Source: a bacterium (GTDB taxonomy: Bacteria > Bdellovibrionota_C > UBA2361 > SZUA-149 > JAEUWB01). Taken from it: a stretch of DNA of 64,000 nucleotides. Where the stretch lies: contig JAEUWB010000060.1 in NCBI GenBank assembly GCA_016786595.1, forward strand, positions 124,001 through 188,000. The letters are read 5' to 3'. The position numbers were made by a program, and so were the translations under genes. Positions 25,979 to 34,166 of this stretch are shown piece after piece; position 1 is the stretch's first letter; each line of letters opens with the position of its first letter. A model generated the notes under the pieces. That model was not told the DNA's origin and searched no databases. It saw only the letters and a program-made list of their open reading frames with translations.

Positions 25979-27190
25979 TTACTCCTTAAGAGGGTTAATT
26001 GTTACGGAAATAATTGCTGCCGAACAGTCCTGGAGTTCTGTAATGACAGCAGCTTCTGCAGGACTACCGAGCCGAATTAAGGCCACTGCCGCATCGTCCC
26101 CAGAAAAAATTCGATTTTCCATGTCGAGTACATTAATGCCAGCACGCTGTAGAATATCGAGTACTCGAGCGAGCACGCCTACGCGGTTAAGATGGCGGAC
26201 CGAAAGTAGGTGAGTTGCCGGAGCATGTGGATCGAGATTGACGCACGTTTCAATGTTTCCCGTTGCATTAAACTCCCGAATTAAGCGGATGACTTCAGCT
26301 CCGATTGCAGCTTCGGCTTGCTCAGTTGACGCTGCAATATGATGGGTGCCCACAACTTGCGGGTGACTTGCTAATGTAGATTTCCAATCTTGCTGACCAA
26401 CTTCTGGTTCTTTGAGGAAAACATCCAAACCGGCACGAATACGTTTGGTTTCGCAAGCTTTAATTAAAGCCTCTTCTTCGACAATTTCTCCCCGTGAGGT
26501 GTTGATAAAAATTGCTCCTTCCTTCATCCAAGAGAAAAATTCCTGGTTGCACATCCCTTTAGTCTCCGGCGTGTATGCAACATGCAGTGAAATAATATCA
26601 GCCATTGTTACTAGTTCTTGAAGACTACCGGCTCGACGAATGCCGAGTGTTTTTGCCGCTGCTTCCGTCAAGCTTCGACTCGATACAAGCACATCCATTT
26701 CAAATGCTTTTGCTCGCATTGCAACCTCTTGGCCAATATGCCCAAAGCCGACAATCCCCAAGGTTCTACCGGCCAGGCCCCTGGCTTTGGAAAATTCCTT
26801 CTTATTCCATTCACCCTTACGCAGTGCGACAGTGTTATCTGCAATTCTTCGGTCTGCAGCGATGAGCAAGCCGAAAGTAAGTTCGGCAACGGCCTTAGCA
26901 TTCTTTCCAGGGCAGTTCCCAACAAATACACCAAGTCGCGAAGCAGTTTCGACGTCAATTGTATTTACTCCAGCACCAGCTCTGATAATTAAGCGCAGTT
27001 TGGGGGCAGCTTCGATCATGCTCCCGGTTACTTTAGTAGAGCGTACAACTAACACGTCAGCTTGAGTGGATTTAAGAGCATCAACTAGAGTTTGTTCTTT
27101 GAGGCTTGGGTCGACAAGATGGTCAAAATTTGCAGCGCTTAGAGTTTTCGTAACGTTTGGAGCTAAGGAATCTGCGATTAATATTTTCAT
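25979..27190 (-). CDS. serA: D-3-phosphoglycerate dehydrogenase (SerA), short ACT form
   Basis: Oxidises 3-phosphoglycerate in the first step of serine synthesis. The NAD domain has LGIVGFGHIGQEVAMRAKAF. The catalytic Arg lies in INTSRGEIVEEEAL, the Glu in AGLDVFLKEPE and the His in GTHHIAASTEQAE (the common form is TPHLGAS). A C-terminal ACT domain follows (about 325-403; RVGVLARVLDILQRAGINV). It begins after a pair of intergenic hairpins and leads directly into serC. A second, E. coli-like SerA domain is fused to SerB at 42823, so this organism has two versions. Confidence 0.92.
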   Translation of the reverse strand: MKILIADSLAPNVTKTLSAANFDHLVDPSLKEQTLVDALKSTQADVLVVRSTKVTGSMIEAAPKLRLIIRAGAGVNTIDVETASRLGVFVGNCPGKNAKAVAELTFGLLIAADRRIADNTVALRKGEWNKKEFSKARGLAGRTLGIVGFGHIGQEVAMRAKAFEMDVLVSSRSLTEAAAKTLGIRRAGSLQELVTMADIISLHVAYTPETKGMCNQEFFSWMKEGAIFINTSRGEIVEEEALIKACETKRIRAGLDVFLKEPEVGQQDWKSTLASHPQVVGTHHIAASTEQAEAAIGAEVIRLIREFNATGNIETCVNLDPHAPATHLLSVRHLNRVGVLARVLDILQRAGINVLDMENRIFSGDDAAVALIRLGSPAEAAVITELQDCSAAIISVTINPLKE

Positions 27191-27208
27191 AAATTCTTCA
27201 ACCTCTGA

Positions 27209-27277
27209 TACCCGTTAACAAAACTTTCGTTAACGGGTAGATATTTATTTTTGTCCAGTAAAATCAGTTTACTGGAC
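27209..27277. other. Two perfect hairpins between the DUF1015 gene and serA
   Basis: TACCCGTTAAC (27209-27219) pairs with GTTAACGGGTA (27229-27239), and GTCCAGTAAA (27253-27262) pairs with TTTACTGGAC (27268-27277). They lie in the 139-base gap upstream of serA on the minus strand. Neither is followed by a T-run in the direction of transcription, so they may be mRNA processing or attenuation elements, or operator-like dyads. Confidence 0.6.
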
Positions 27278-27329
27278 CGTTAGACTGCTTGTCCAGACTA
27301 GAGCTTAAACGACATCTCTTCTGGCAATA

Positions 27330-28559
27330 CTACAAATGATCTTGATCCTGGAATCTGTAGATCGTCAGACCATGGCATAATTTTGGATCAAACCACGTTG
27401 CCTTGGGAACCATAGTCTGCCCGCGATCAGAAATTGCAATAATTTCACGAGCCGAGACTGGAAAAAAGGACAAGGCAAAGTCGGCATTGCCACTATTAAC
27501 TAAGCTTTCAAGCTCAGTGATGCCATTAATTGCAGGCACATAATGCATGCCATGAATGTGTGCTGGAGCGTAATCTTCAACCAGCGGCTTGATGATTTTT
27601 TCAGAAGCAATTGAAAGATCGAGATCGCTAAGCGGGTCTCCTTGCTTAGGGATAGTGGATTTTAAATTCAACCACTGCTTGTCTAAGTACAATCTAATTT
27701 CTCCTTTTGTCGTTGCTAAGCCATTCGAGGCGGGCAGGACTTCAAAATTAGTTTGTAAGTTTTTCATGAATTCCAAACGATTCCATTTTCCCGGGCGCAC
27801 TTTGAGGGCCCGATTGTAGGCGAGAATATGCGCTGCTTTTTCAGGAAAGATTGTTACAGGAATAAAGCTTTCTGCGCGAGATAGTTCGCCCAACTCACAC
27901 AGCTCATTGCATAAGCCTTCGGCAGCTTCAATCCGATGGTGGCCATCGGCAATATAGAGGTCGGGAATTTTACTGAAAATTTCTTGAACTTTATTAGTCT
28001 GCGAAACACGCCAGAGCCTGTTATGTACTTGCCCCATCGTATCAAAGGAATAGCAGGGACTTACCGATGTTTCTGTAGCGAGTAAGTGCTCAAGATTGGG
28101 ATTTTCCTTGGCAAGTAAGAACAGTGGACTGACATGTCCACCAAATGCCGCAATTCGCTTTTGCCTATCGAGTACCTGCTCAGGAAATGTTTTTTCATGA
28201 CCCTTGATCGTGCCGTTTCGATGTTCTTCAAGTTTGACCAATCCGGTAAGCCCAACTTGCTTGTGGCCCAAAATTTCTAACTCATGAATGAAGTATCCGG
28301 GGGTTGATTCAAGCTGAAAAATATTTTTCTCAAGTGCATTATGAAAATTAGTGCGGACACGCTCGTAAATTCTAGGGTCGAGATATGCAACTGGGCCAGC
28401 GAGCTCAAACTCTGCACGAACAATGTGCAGCAGAGAATTCGGGCGACTTTGCAAAAGTTTTTTAAAGCTTGCTTGGTCGTAGGCAAGATGTGGATAGCAC
28501 GTAACTTCGGCCGCGTTTTCCGGTGCAGGTAAAAGAGCTCTGAAAGGTTTTATTTCCAC
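27330..28559 (-). CDS. DUF1015 family protein
   Basis: Conserved protein of 409 residues that I recognise as DUF1015: it begins EIKPFRALLP, has KGHEKTFPEQVLDR (119-132) and the hallmark ADGHHRIEAA (204-213). No membrane segment or signal is seen. The DGHHR motif recalls the ParB/sulfiredoxin-like fold used by archaeal free-serine kinase, so a phosphoserine- or serine-linked activity is conceivable. The gene lies upstream of serA and serC, a neighbourhood I recall for this family in other bacteria. Function is unproven. Its start overlaps the 3' end of the adenosine deaminase gene by ten bases. Confidence 0.85.
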   Translation of the reverse strand: MEIKPFRALLPAPENAAEVTCYPHLAYDQASFKKLLQSRPNSLLHIVRAEFELAGPVAYLDPRIYERVRTNFHNALEKNIFQLESTPGYFIHELEILGHKQVGLTGLVKLEEHRNGTIKGHEKTFPEQVLDRQKRIAAFGGHVSPLFLLAKENPNLEHLLATETSVSPCYSFDTMGQVHNRLWRVSQTNKVQEIFSKIPDLYIADGHHRIEAAEGLCNELCELGELSRAESFIPVTIFPEKAAHILAYNRALKVRPGKWNRLEFMKNLQTNFEVLPASNGLATTKGEIRLYLDKQWLNLKSTIPKQGDPLSDLDLSIASEKIIKPLVEDYAPAHIHGMHYVPAINGITELESLVNSGNADFALSFFPVSAREIIAISDRGQTMVPKATWFDPKLCHGLTIYRFQDQDHL

Positions 28560-29554
28560 GATCTATAATCCAGTGAATAGCTACGAATCGCGACAAGCTC
28601 ATCATCGCTAAGACCCAGTTGACTTGCAAGCATGTAGTTATCGTTGAGGCTTTTTTCGATGATTCCTGGGTCATCAGCGGCAAGCACAACTTTCACACCG
28701 GCACGAACAAGGTCGACAATTGGATGATTCGTCAGATCGCATGTCTTTAGTGCAACGTTACACCAAGGGGAGACTTCCAGACAGGTTTCAGAATCCGCTA
28801 AATATTTAAGCAAACTTTGGTCTTGAATTGCTGTGATTCCATGACCAATGCGCCGCGGATTTAATTTGCGAATCGTTTCCCAAATTAATTCAGGCCCAAG
28901 TATTTCACCGGCATGTGCCAAAGTTACCAGGCCATTACTGCGCGCATAGTTGAAAACCTCGAGATACTGATCTACCGAAGTCGATGTCTCCATCCCTGCA
29001 AGTCCAAGAGCAAATACCGGGACTCCGAGTTTGTGTGCCTGCTCAATTAGCCTGATGGTGTCCTGGCCAGTTTCGTTAGCTGATCGCACAATATCGAAAA
29101 TAAAGCCGAGGGTAATGGCATATTTGTTTTTTGCCTGCTTTGCTAATTCAGCTAAACCGCGGAAAAGTGTGGCAAGATCTGCGCCTAATCTTACAAATGT
29201 TGTTGGTGTAAAATAAATTTCAGCATGAACTACATTCTCATCTCGCAGCGTCTGCAGATAGTCATTACCAATCACTAAAATATCATCTTCATCACGGATT
29301 AAATTTGAAATGCGCAAGTAAACATGGATGAAATCGATAAAGTCAGTGATCTCAGGATAACTTTGCTTAAAATTTAAATTACTACGCTCTGGTAGATTGA
29401 AAATCTGCGGCGTTATATGATCAAGTGACAACTTATATTTTGCTGCTAATTTGCAGTAGGTTTGATAACGGACTGTGCCCTCAAAGTGCACATGTAGCTC
29501 TGCTGCTGGCAGGGATTTCCAGGAAAATCTTGCGTTTTTCTCTATATTCTTCAT
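28550..29554 (-). CDS. Adenosine deaminase family protein
   Basis: Zinc-dependent amidohydrolase of 334 residues that deaminates adenosine or adenine. Metal ligands are HVHFEGT (21-27), the His of VTLAHAGE with the catalytic Glu, IGHGI, and the Asp pair in VLAADDPG. The stretch EVSPWCNVAL replaces the usual E-C-P-T/L-S-N, so substrate preference may differ. It leads the minus-strand series add, DUF1015, serA, serC, HAD and is divergent from the ABC transporter gene at 29592 with 37 bases between starts. Confidence 0.85.
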   Translation of the reverse strand: MKNIEKNARFSWKSLPAAELHVHFEGTVRYQTYCKLAAKYKLSLDHITPQIFNLPERSNLNFKQSYPEITDFIDFIHVYLRISNLIRDEDDILVIGNDYLQTLRDENVVHAEIYFTPTTFVRLGADLATLFRGLAELAKQAKNKYAITLGFIFDIVRSANETGQDTIRLIEQAHKLGVPVFALGLAGMETSTSVDQYLEVFNYARSNGLVTLAHAGEILGPELIWETIRKLNPRRIGHGITAIQDQSLLKYLADSETCLEVSPWCNVALKTCDLTNHPIVDLVRAGVKVVLAADDPGIIEKSLNDNYMLASQLGLSDDELVAIRSYSLDYRSWK

Positions 29555-29591
29555 GTGCTAAGGTTTCGGTTTTTTGTAGTTGGTATATTAC

Positions 29592-30959
29592 ATGAAAAGC
29601 CTAAAAGCACAGCATCTTTCGGAGCAGCATTCCACGCCAGCTAGCAATGGACAGTTCTTGCCTGGGACTGTTGCTTTTGAACACGTTTCAAAAAGTTTCC
29701 GACGTGCAACACTTAAACGTAAATCTTACTCAAGTATTAAATCTGAATTTTTATCCTTCTTCCGTACCCGTGAACTTGATCATCATGATCTTGTCACAGC
29801 ACTTGAACCGCTAACGATTAGTGTCAACCCAGGAAGCTCATTGGGGGTGATTGGACGTAACGGTTCTGGCAAATCAACCCTACTTAAATTAATTGCTGGT
29901 ATTTATAAACCTGATATCGGCACCGTGAGCCGCTGTGGGAGAATCTCTGCTTTGATTGAGCTTGGTGCGGGATTTCATCCTGAATTTACGGGACGAGAAA
30001 ATATTTATTTAGGCGGTGTGATGTACGGCCTAACCAAAACGCAGATTGATAGCCGTTTTGAGAAAATTGTAGCTTACGCTGAATTAGCAGATGTGATTGA
30101 CGATCCGGTCAAAACCTATTCGTCAGGAATGTATATGCGCCTGGGGTTTAGTCTAGCTATTCATACCGATCCTGATATTCTGCTTGTGGATGAAGTGCTC
30201 GCTGTTGGCGATGCTAGTTTTATTCATCGTTGCCATGAGTCAATTTCTGAATTCAGAAGGCAAGGTAAAACATTAATTTTTGTCACACATGACTTAGCTT
30301 CAGTTGAAAGATGGTGTGATGAAGCAATTTGGTTAGATCAGGGTAAGGTCAAATTACGCGGGGAGCCGCGACGGGTGATTGACGCTTACCTGCAGGGCCT
30401 TGAAAAGGACGAAGAGCGCAGCCTTGCCGAGCAAAATGCAGCTGAATCGTCAGATCTGAGAAGTGAAAATAGTGATGAAGTTGTTGCTGAAGAAATCGTG
30501 CACCGCTGGGGCAATCAAGATGTCGTGATTGATGCAGTGAGGATGATTAAATCGTCTGGTGAGACAAGTTGGATTTTTCACGCTGAGGATGAGCTTGCAA
30601 TTGAAGTTGATTACACCGTGAAAAAGCCAATTACTGAACTTGTCTTTGGAGTTGGTATCATTCGTGCAGATGGCCTGAGTGTTTATGGCACAAACACTCA
30701 GATTGAGGGAATGAAGGTTGAAACTAGCTCTTTCTCTCAAGCAGCAAATCTACCACTGCAAGGAAGATTTAAATTCCGCATTAAACGCTTAGGATTACTG
30801 GAGGATTCATACTATTTAGATCTTGCTTGCCACAGTGAAGATGGTTTGCCCTACGATTATCACCATCTCATGCATAAGTTTTCAGTGCGTAACCCCACAC
30901 CATTTCACGGTGTTTACAGTCCAGAGCACAATTGGGATTTTGCTAGCAAGAGAGTTTGA
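29592..30959 (+). CDS. wzt: Polysaccharide ABC exporter ATP-binding protein, Wzt-like
   Basis: ATPase of an ABC-2 type exporter for O-antigen or teichoic-acid-like polymers. Walker A is GVIGRNGSGKST, the signature KTYSSGMYMRLGF, and Walker B DILLVDEVLAVGD followed by a switch His in VTHDL. The C-terminal part (about 300-455) is a beta-sandwich like the Wzt carbohydrate-binding domain (IEVDYTVKKPITELVFGVGI), which in the family reads the polymer's end cap. I take ATG 29592; TTG 29580 is also open. The permease follows directly. Confidence 0.88.
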   Translation: MKSLKAQHLSEQHSTPASNGQFLPGTVAFEHVSKSFRRATLKRKSYSSIKSEFLSFFRTRELDHHDLVTALEPLTISVNPGSSLGVIGRNGSGKSTLLKLIAGIYKPDIGTVSRCGRISALIELGAGFHPEFTGRENIYLGGVMYGLTKTQIDSRFEKIVAYAELADVIDDPVKTYSSGMYMRLGFSLAIHTDPDILLVDEVLAVGDASFIHRCHESISEFRRQGKTLIFVTHDLASVERWCDEAIWLDQGKVKLRGEPRRVIDAYLQGLEKDEERSLAEQNAAESSDLRSENSDEVVAEEIVHRWGNQDVVIDAVRMIKSSGETSWIFHAEDELAIEVDYTVKKPITELVFGVGIIRADGLSVYGTNTQIEGMKVETSSFSQAANLPLQGRFKFRIKRLGLLEDSYYLDLACHSEDGLPYDYHHLMHKFSVRNPTPFHGVYSPEHNWDFASKRV

Positions 30960-30967
30960 TCATACTA

Positions 30968-31747
30968 ATGTTCAGAAATATTAAAGAAATGTTGCAATTT
31001 CGTGCTCTGATTTGGGCACTAGTTGGACGCCATTTGCACACACGTTATCGCGGTTCAATTTTTGGCTTTTTGTGGTCCTTTCTCAATCCTTTATGCTTGA
31101 TCGCAGTTTACTCGCTAGTCTTTCGCTATTACATCCGCGCGGGCAACGTCGAGCATTACACTTTGTTTTTATTTACCGGCATGCTGCCCTGGATTTGGTT
31201 TTCTTCGGGCTTATTAGGTGCAACCGGCTCGATTAGTGGTGGTGGAAGTTTAATTACTAAAGCAATGTTTCCACCGCATGTTTTACCAACCGTTGAAGTC
31301 ATTACCAATTTAGCTAATTTTGCTTTTGCTTTACCAATTTTAATTGGACTAATGTTTGCACATCAAGTTTATCCCGGCATCAGCATGTTGGCGTTACCCT
31401 TGGTGGTGCTAATCGAATTTATTTTTTTACTTGGATTGGCCTTAATGTTTTCTGCCTTAAACGTGCGCTTTCGCGATCTGCAGCACATTCTGGGCAATAT
31501 ACTTACGCTCTGGTTCTTTTTAACGCCGATTCTTTACCCGGTGAGTAATATTCCTGAGCAATTTAAGTTTACGATGACGATTAATCCTCTGGCGCTATTT
31601 ACTGAAATGTATCAAGGCATTTTCTTGGAAAATAAATTTCCGGACTTGCAAAACATCCTACTTACCGCTGCTCTTTCACTCTTAATTTTTTGGCTCGGAA
31701 ATAGTGTTTTTAATCGACATCGCGAAGAATTTGCCGAGCTAGTATAG
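30968..31747 (+). CDS. wzm: Polysaccharide ABC exporter permease, Wzm-like
   Basis: ABC-2 permease of 259 residues with six membrane helices. The amphipathic start FRALIWALVGRHLHTRYRGS and GFLWSFLNPL are usual for Wzm/TagG proteins, as are NVRFRDLQHILGNIL and LTPILYPVSNIP. It pairs with the Wzt-like ATPase just upstream to push a lipid-linked glycan across the inner membrane. ATG 30968 begins eight bases after the ATPase stop; a TTG at 30956 overlapping that stop is possible. Two glycosyltransferases follow on the same strand. Confidence 0.88.
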   Translation: MFRNIKEMLQFRALIWALVGRHLHTRYRGSIFGFLWSFLNPLCLIAVYSLVFRYYIRAGNVEHYTLFLFTGMLPWIWFSSGLLGATGSISGGGSLITKAMFPPHVLPTVEVITNLANFAFALPILIGLMFAHQVYPGISMLALPLVVLIEFIFLLGLALMFSALNVRFRDLQHILGNILTLWFFLTPILYPVSNIPEQFKFTMTINPLALFTEMYQGIFLENKFPDLQNILLTAALSLLIFWLGNSVFNRHREEFAELV

Positions 31748-31812
31748 CCAAGTTAATGCAAACTTCGATTAGCGCATTTGCGACTTGAGACGATTTCGTC
31801 TAAAAACCTCAT

Positions 31813-32937
31813 ATGCAAATCCACCAACTTGTTCATACGTTGAATTATGGCGACGCGATCTCAGGCGAGGCCTTAAGCATTAAGCGCTTACTCAAGCAGC
31901 GTGGGATTAAAAGTGAAATTTACTGCTTAAACCGTCATCCTCAGTTGCTCGATCAAGGGCAATCGATCAGTGACCTTGCCGAACTGAGTCAAACTCCTGA
32001 AAACGAGATTGTAATGATCTTACATTACTCTTTAGCTTCAGCATTGAATGATATTTATCGCTCTGATTTTCCAGGTAAGCGTGTGTTAATCTACCACAAC
32101 CTTACCCCCGCAGAGTGGTTTGATGGCTATAACCCACGCGTCTACCGTGACTTGGTTGAAGGGCGTGCGGAGCTCCCGGGGATTTTAAGTTGCAGCGATC
32201 TAGTTTTGGCTGATTCGAGTTATAATGCCTCAGAGATTTTAAAAATTGCTCAAACACCGACACGGGTATTGCCCTTGCTATTCGATCAGGAAAAGTGGTC
32301 TAGGGTTGAGGCAAATCCTGGAATTTACCAAGCACTTAAGGCGCATGGCGGACAAAATATTTTACACGTCGGAAGACTTGCTCCAAATAAATGTATCGAA
32401 GATATCATTAAGGCCTTTTATTTTTACCATCATAAGATTAATCGCCAAAGTAGACTCTGGTTAGTCGGCATTGAAATTGATACGGAAATTTATGCACTCG
32501 AGCTGCGTCGTTTAATCTCAAAGCTCGCTCTGACAGAAGCAGTCGAACTTTGTGGCTCAGTTGCTGATTCCGAGTTGCGCGCATTTTACCAAGCAGCCGA
32601 TTGCTATGTTTGCATGAGCGAGCACGAAGGGTTTTGTATGCCCCTGCTTGAAGCGATGTACTTTGGCTTGCCAGTCATTGCCTTTAACAGTACGGCCGTA
32701 GCTGAAACTCTAGGGACAGCAGGGCTACTAGTTGCGGAAAAAAATCCTGCGCTACTTAGCGAACTATTTAACTTAGTGATCACTGACTCGACTTTACGCG
32801 ACGATTTAATTGCCCGTGGAAAAGAGCGCGCGAAGAATTTTAGTCTACAAAATTTCGACACTAAGCTTGATACGGAATTATTGAATGTAATCAACTCTGC
32901 TGTATCAAGTAACCCCGCAACTAAGGCTTATGCTTAA
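31813..32937 (+). CDS. GT4-family glycosyltransferase
   Basis: Cytosolic GT-B glycosyltransferase of 374 residues, probably using a nucleotide sugar to build the exported glycan. The C-terminal domain has LHVGRLAPNKCIEDIIKAF, ELCGSVADSELRAFYQAAD and the E-x7-E motif EHEGFCMPLLEAM. The N-terminal domain binds the acceptor and begins QIHQLVHTLNYGDAIS, which fits GT4 enzymes that act on lipid-linked acceptors. Its end overlaps the next glycosyltransferase by eight bases. The sugar transferred cannot be told. Confidence 0.85.
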   Translation: MQIHQLVHTLNYGDAISGEALSIKRLLKQRGIKSEIYCLNRHPQLLDQGQSISDLAELSQTPENEIVMILHYSLASALNDIYRSDFPGKRVLIYHNLTPAEWFDGYNPRVYRDLVEGRAELPGILSCSDLVLADSSYNASEILKIAQTPTRVLPLLFDQEKWSRVEANPGIYQALKAHGGQNILHVGRLAPNKCIEDIIKAFYFYHHKINRQSRLWLVGIEIDTEIYALELRRLISKLALTEAVELCGSVADSELRAFYQAADCYVCMSEHEGFCMPLLEAMYFGLPVIAFNSTAVAETLGTAGLLVAEKNPALLSELFNLVITDSTLRDDLIARGKERAKNFSLQNFDTKLDTELLNVINSAVSSNPATKAYA

Positions 32938-34135
32938 GCTTGGGCTTGACTTACGAGCATTAGATCCGAATTTTAAGGCCCATGCCGGACGAGGCACTGG
33001 GCGTTATGTGCGCGAAGTCACCCAACGCTTGCTCAGCAGTGCATACCAAGAGAAAGCTCGGGCTTGCGGAATCCAAATTCAGGAACTATCCGCTGCAAGA
33101 CTTGGGCACGGGTCACTTAGTGCTGTTTTTAAAAATCTCGTGCCAATTGGTCGAATCACACTTGAACAACAGTTACTACTGCCCCGCCGTATTCAGCAAA
33201 CTGGAATTGATAAGATACATTTTTTTGCTCACGGCGATTCACCATCACGCCTTAAGATTCCCAGCATTATTACCGTATTAGACTTAATTCCACTACGCTT
33301 TCCTGAACTATACAAGGCAGATCGGCCGAGCTGGCGATTTCATTTAGCACGCTACTTTGAGCTCCAAGCAATCAAAAATGCTGAGCGCATTATCGCAATT
33401 TCTGAAGCTACTAAGCGTGACTTGATTGAAATTCTTGAAATCCCGAAGGAGCGTATTTTCGTCACTCCTTTAGCTGTCGGCACAGAGTTTAGGGCACGAC
33501 CTTCAAAGCGAGAAGCATATAGCGCGCTACAGAAAAAATTGCGCGATAATTTTGGAATTCCTAGCGAGAGAGATTTACTGATTTATATTGGCGGAATCGA
33601 TCCTCGAAAAAATATTCCGTTTTTACTGGAAGTCTTTGCTCAACTACTGCACGCTAATAAAACTGCAGGGGTAAAAAACTTGCCCTACCTGTGTTTAGCA
33701 GGTCCGTATGAAAACGATCGGCATTTTCCTGCCTTGCAAGCAAAAATTAAGCAGCTCCAGCTCAGTGCCGAGGTCAAGCTTTTGGGATTTGTTCCTGAGT
33801 CAAAGTTAATCGAACTTTATCACGCAGCAACGCTAGTTGTATTTCCTTCGCTTTACGAGGGCTTTGGACTACCGGTGCTTGAAGCCATGAACTGTGGTGT
33901 GCCTGTAATTTGTGGAAATAATTCATCATTACCTGAGGTGCTCGGGACAACTGGATTACTCGCTCGGGACTCAGACATCGATGACTGGACTAGTAAAATC
34001 AATCAAGTATTAAGCTCGATTGATCTACAGGAAAAATTAGCTAATGATGGGCTAGAGCGCTGTAATAATTTCTCCTGGGAATATACGGCAGATCAAACAT
34101 TAGCTGCGTATAGCAGTAAATTAAATTTCAATTAA
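32930..34135 (+). CDS. GT4-family glycosyltransferase (mannosyl- or rhamnosyltransferase-like)
   Basis: Second GT-B enzyme of the cluster, 401 residues. Start GLDLRALDPNFKAHAGRGTGRY is the usual glycine-rich acceptor loop of GT4 transferases. IYIGGIDPRKNIPFLLEVF begins the donor domain, and FPSLYEGFGLPVLEAMNCG is the E-x7-E motif. It overlaps the upstream glycosyltransferase gene, so the two are translated together, and precedes the membrane transferase at 34167. It resembles enzymes that extend rhamnose- or mannose-containing O-polysaccharides, but the donor is not certain. Confidence 0.87.
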   Translation: MLKLGLDLRALDPNFKAHAGRGTGRYVREVTQRLLSSAYQEKARACGIQIQELSAARLGHGSLSAVFKNLVPIGRITLEQQLLLPRRIQQTGIDKIHFFAHGDSPSRLKIPSIITVLDLIPLRFPELYKADRPSWRFHLARYFELQAIKNAERIIAISEATKRDLIEILEIPKERIFVTPLAVGTEFRARPSKREAYSALQKKLRDNFGIPSERDLLIYIGGIDPRKNIPFLLEVFAQLLHANKTAGVKNLPYLCLAGPYENDRHFPALQAKIKQLQLSAEVKLLGFVPESKLIELYHAATLVVFPSLYEGFGLPVLEAMNCGVPVICGNNSSLPEVLGTTGLLARDSDIDDWTSKINQVLSSIDLQEKLANDGLERCNNFSWEYTADQTLAAYSSKLNFN

Positions 34136-34166
34136 TCTAGGTTGTCTCATTATTCTATTCACCAGC

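Noticed and set aside
26605-27065. Three overlapping plus-strand frames within serA
   Set aside because: They mirror a well-conserved dehydrogenase on the other strand and have no family features.
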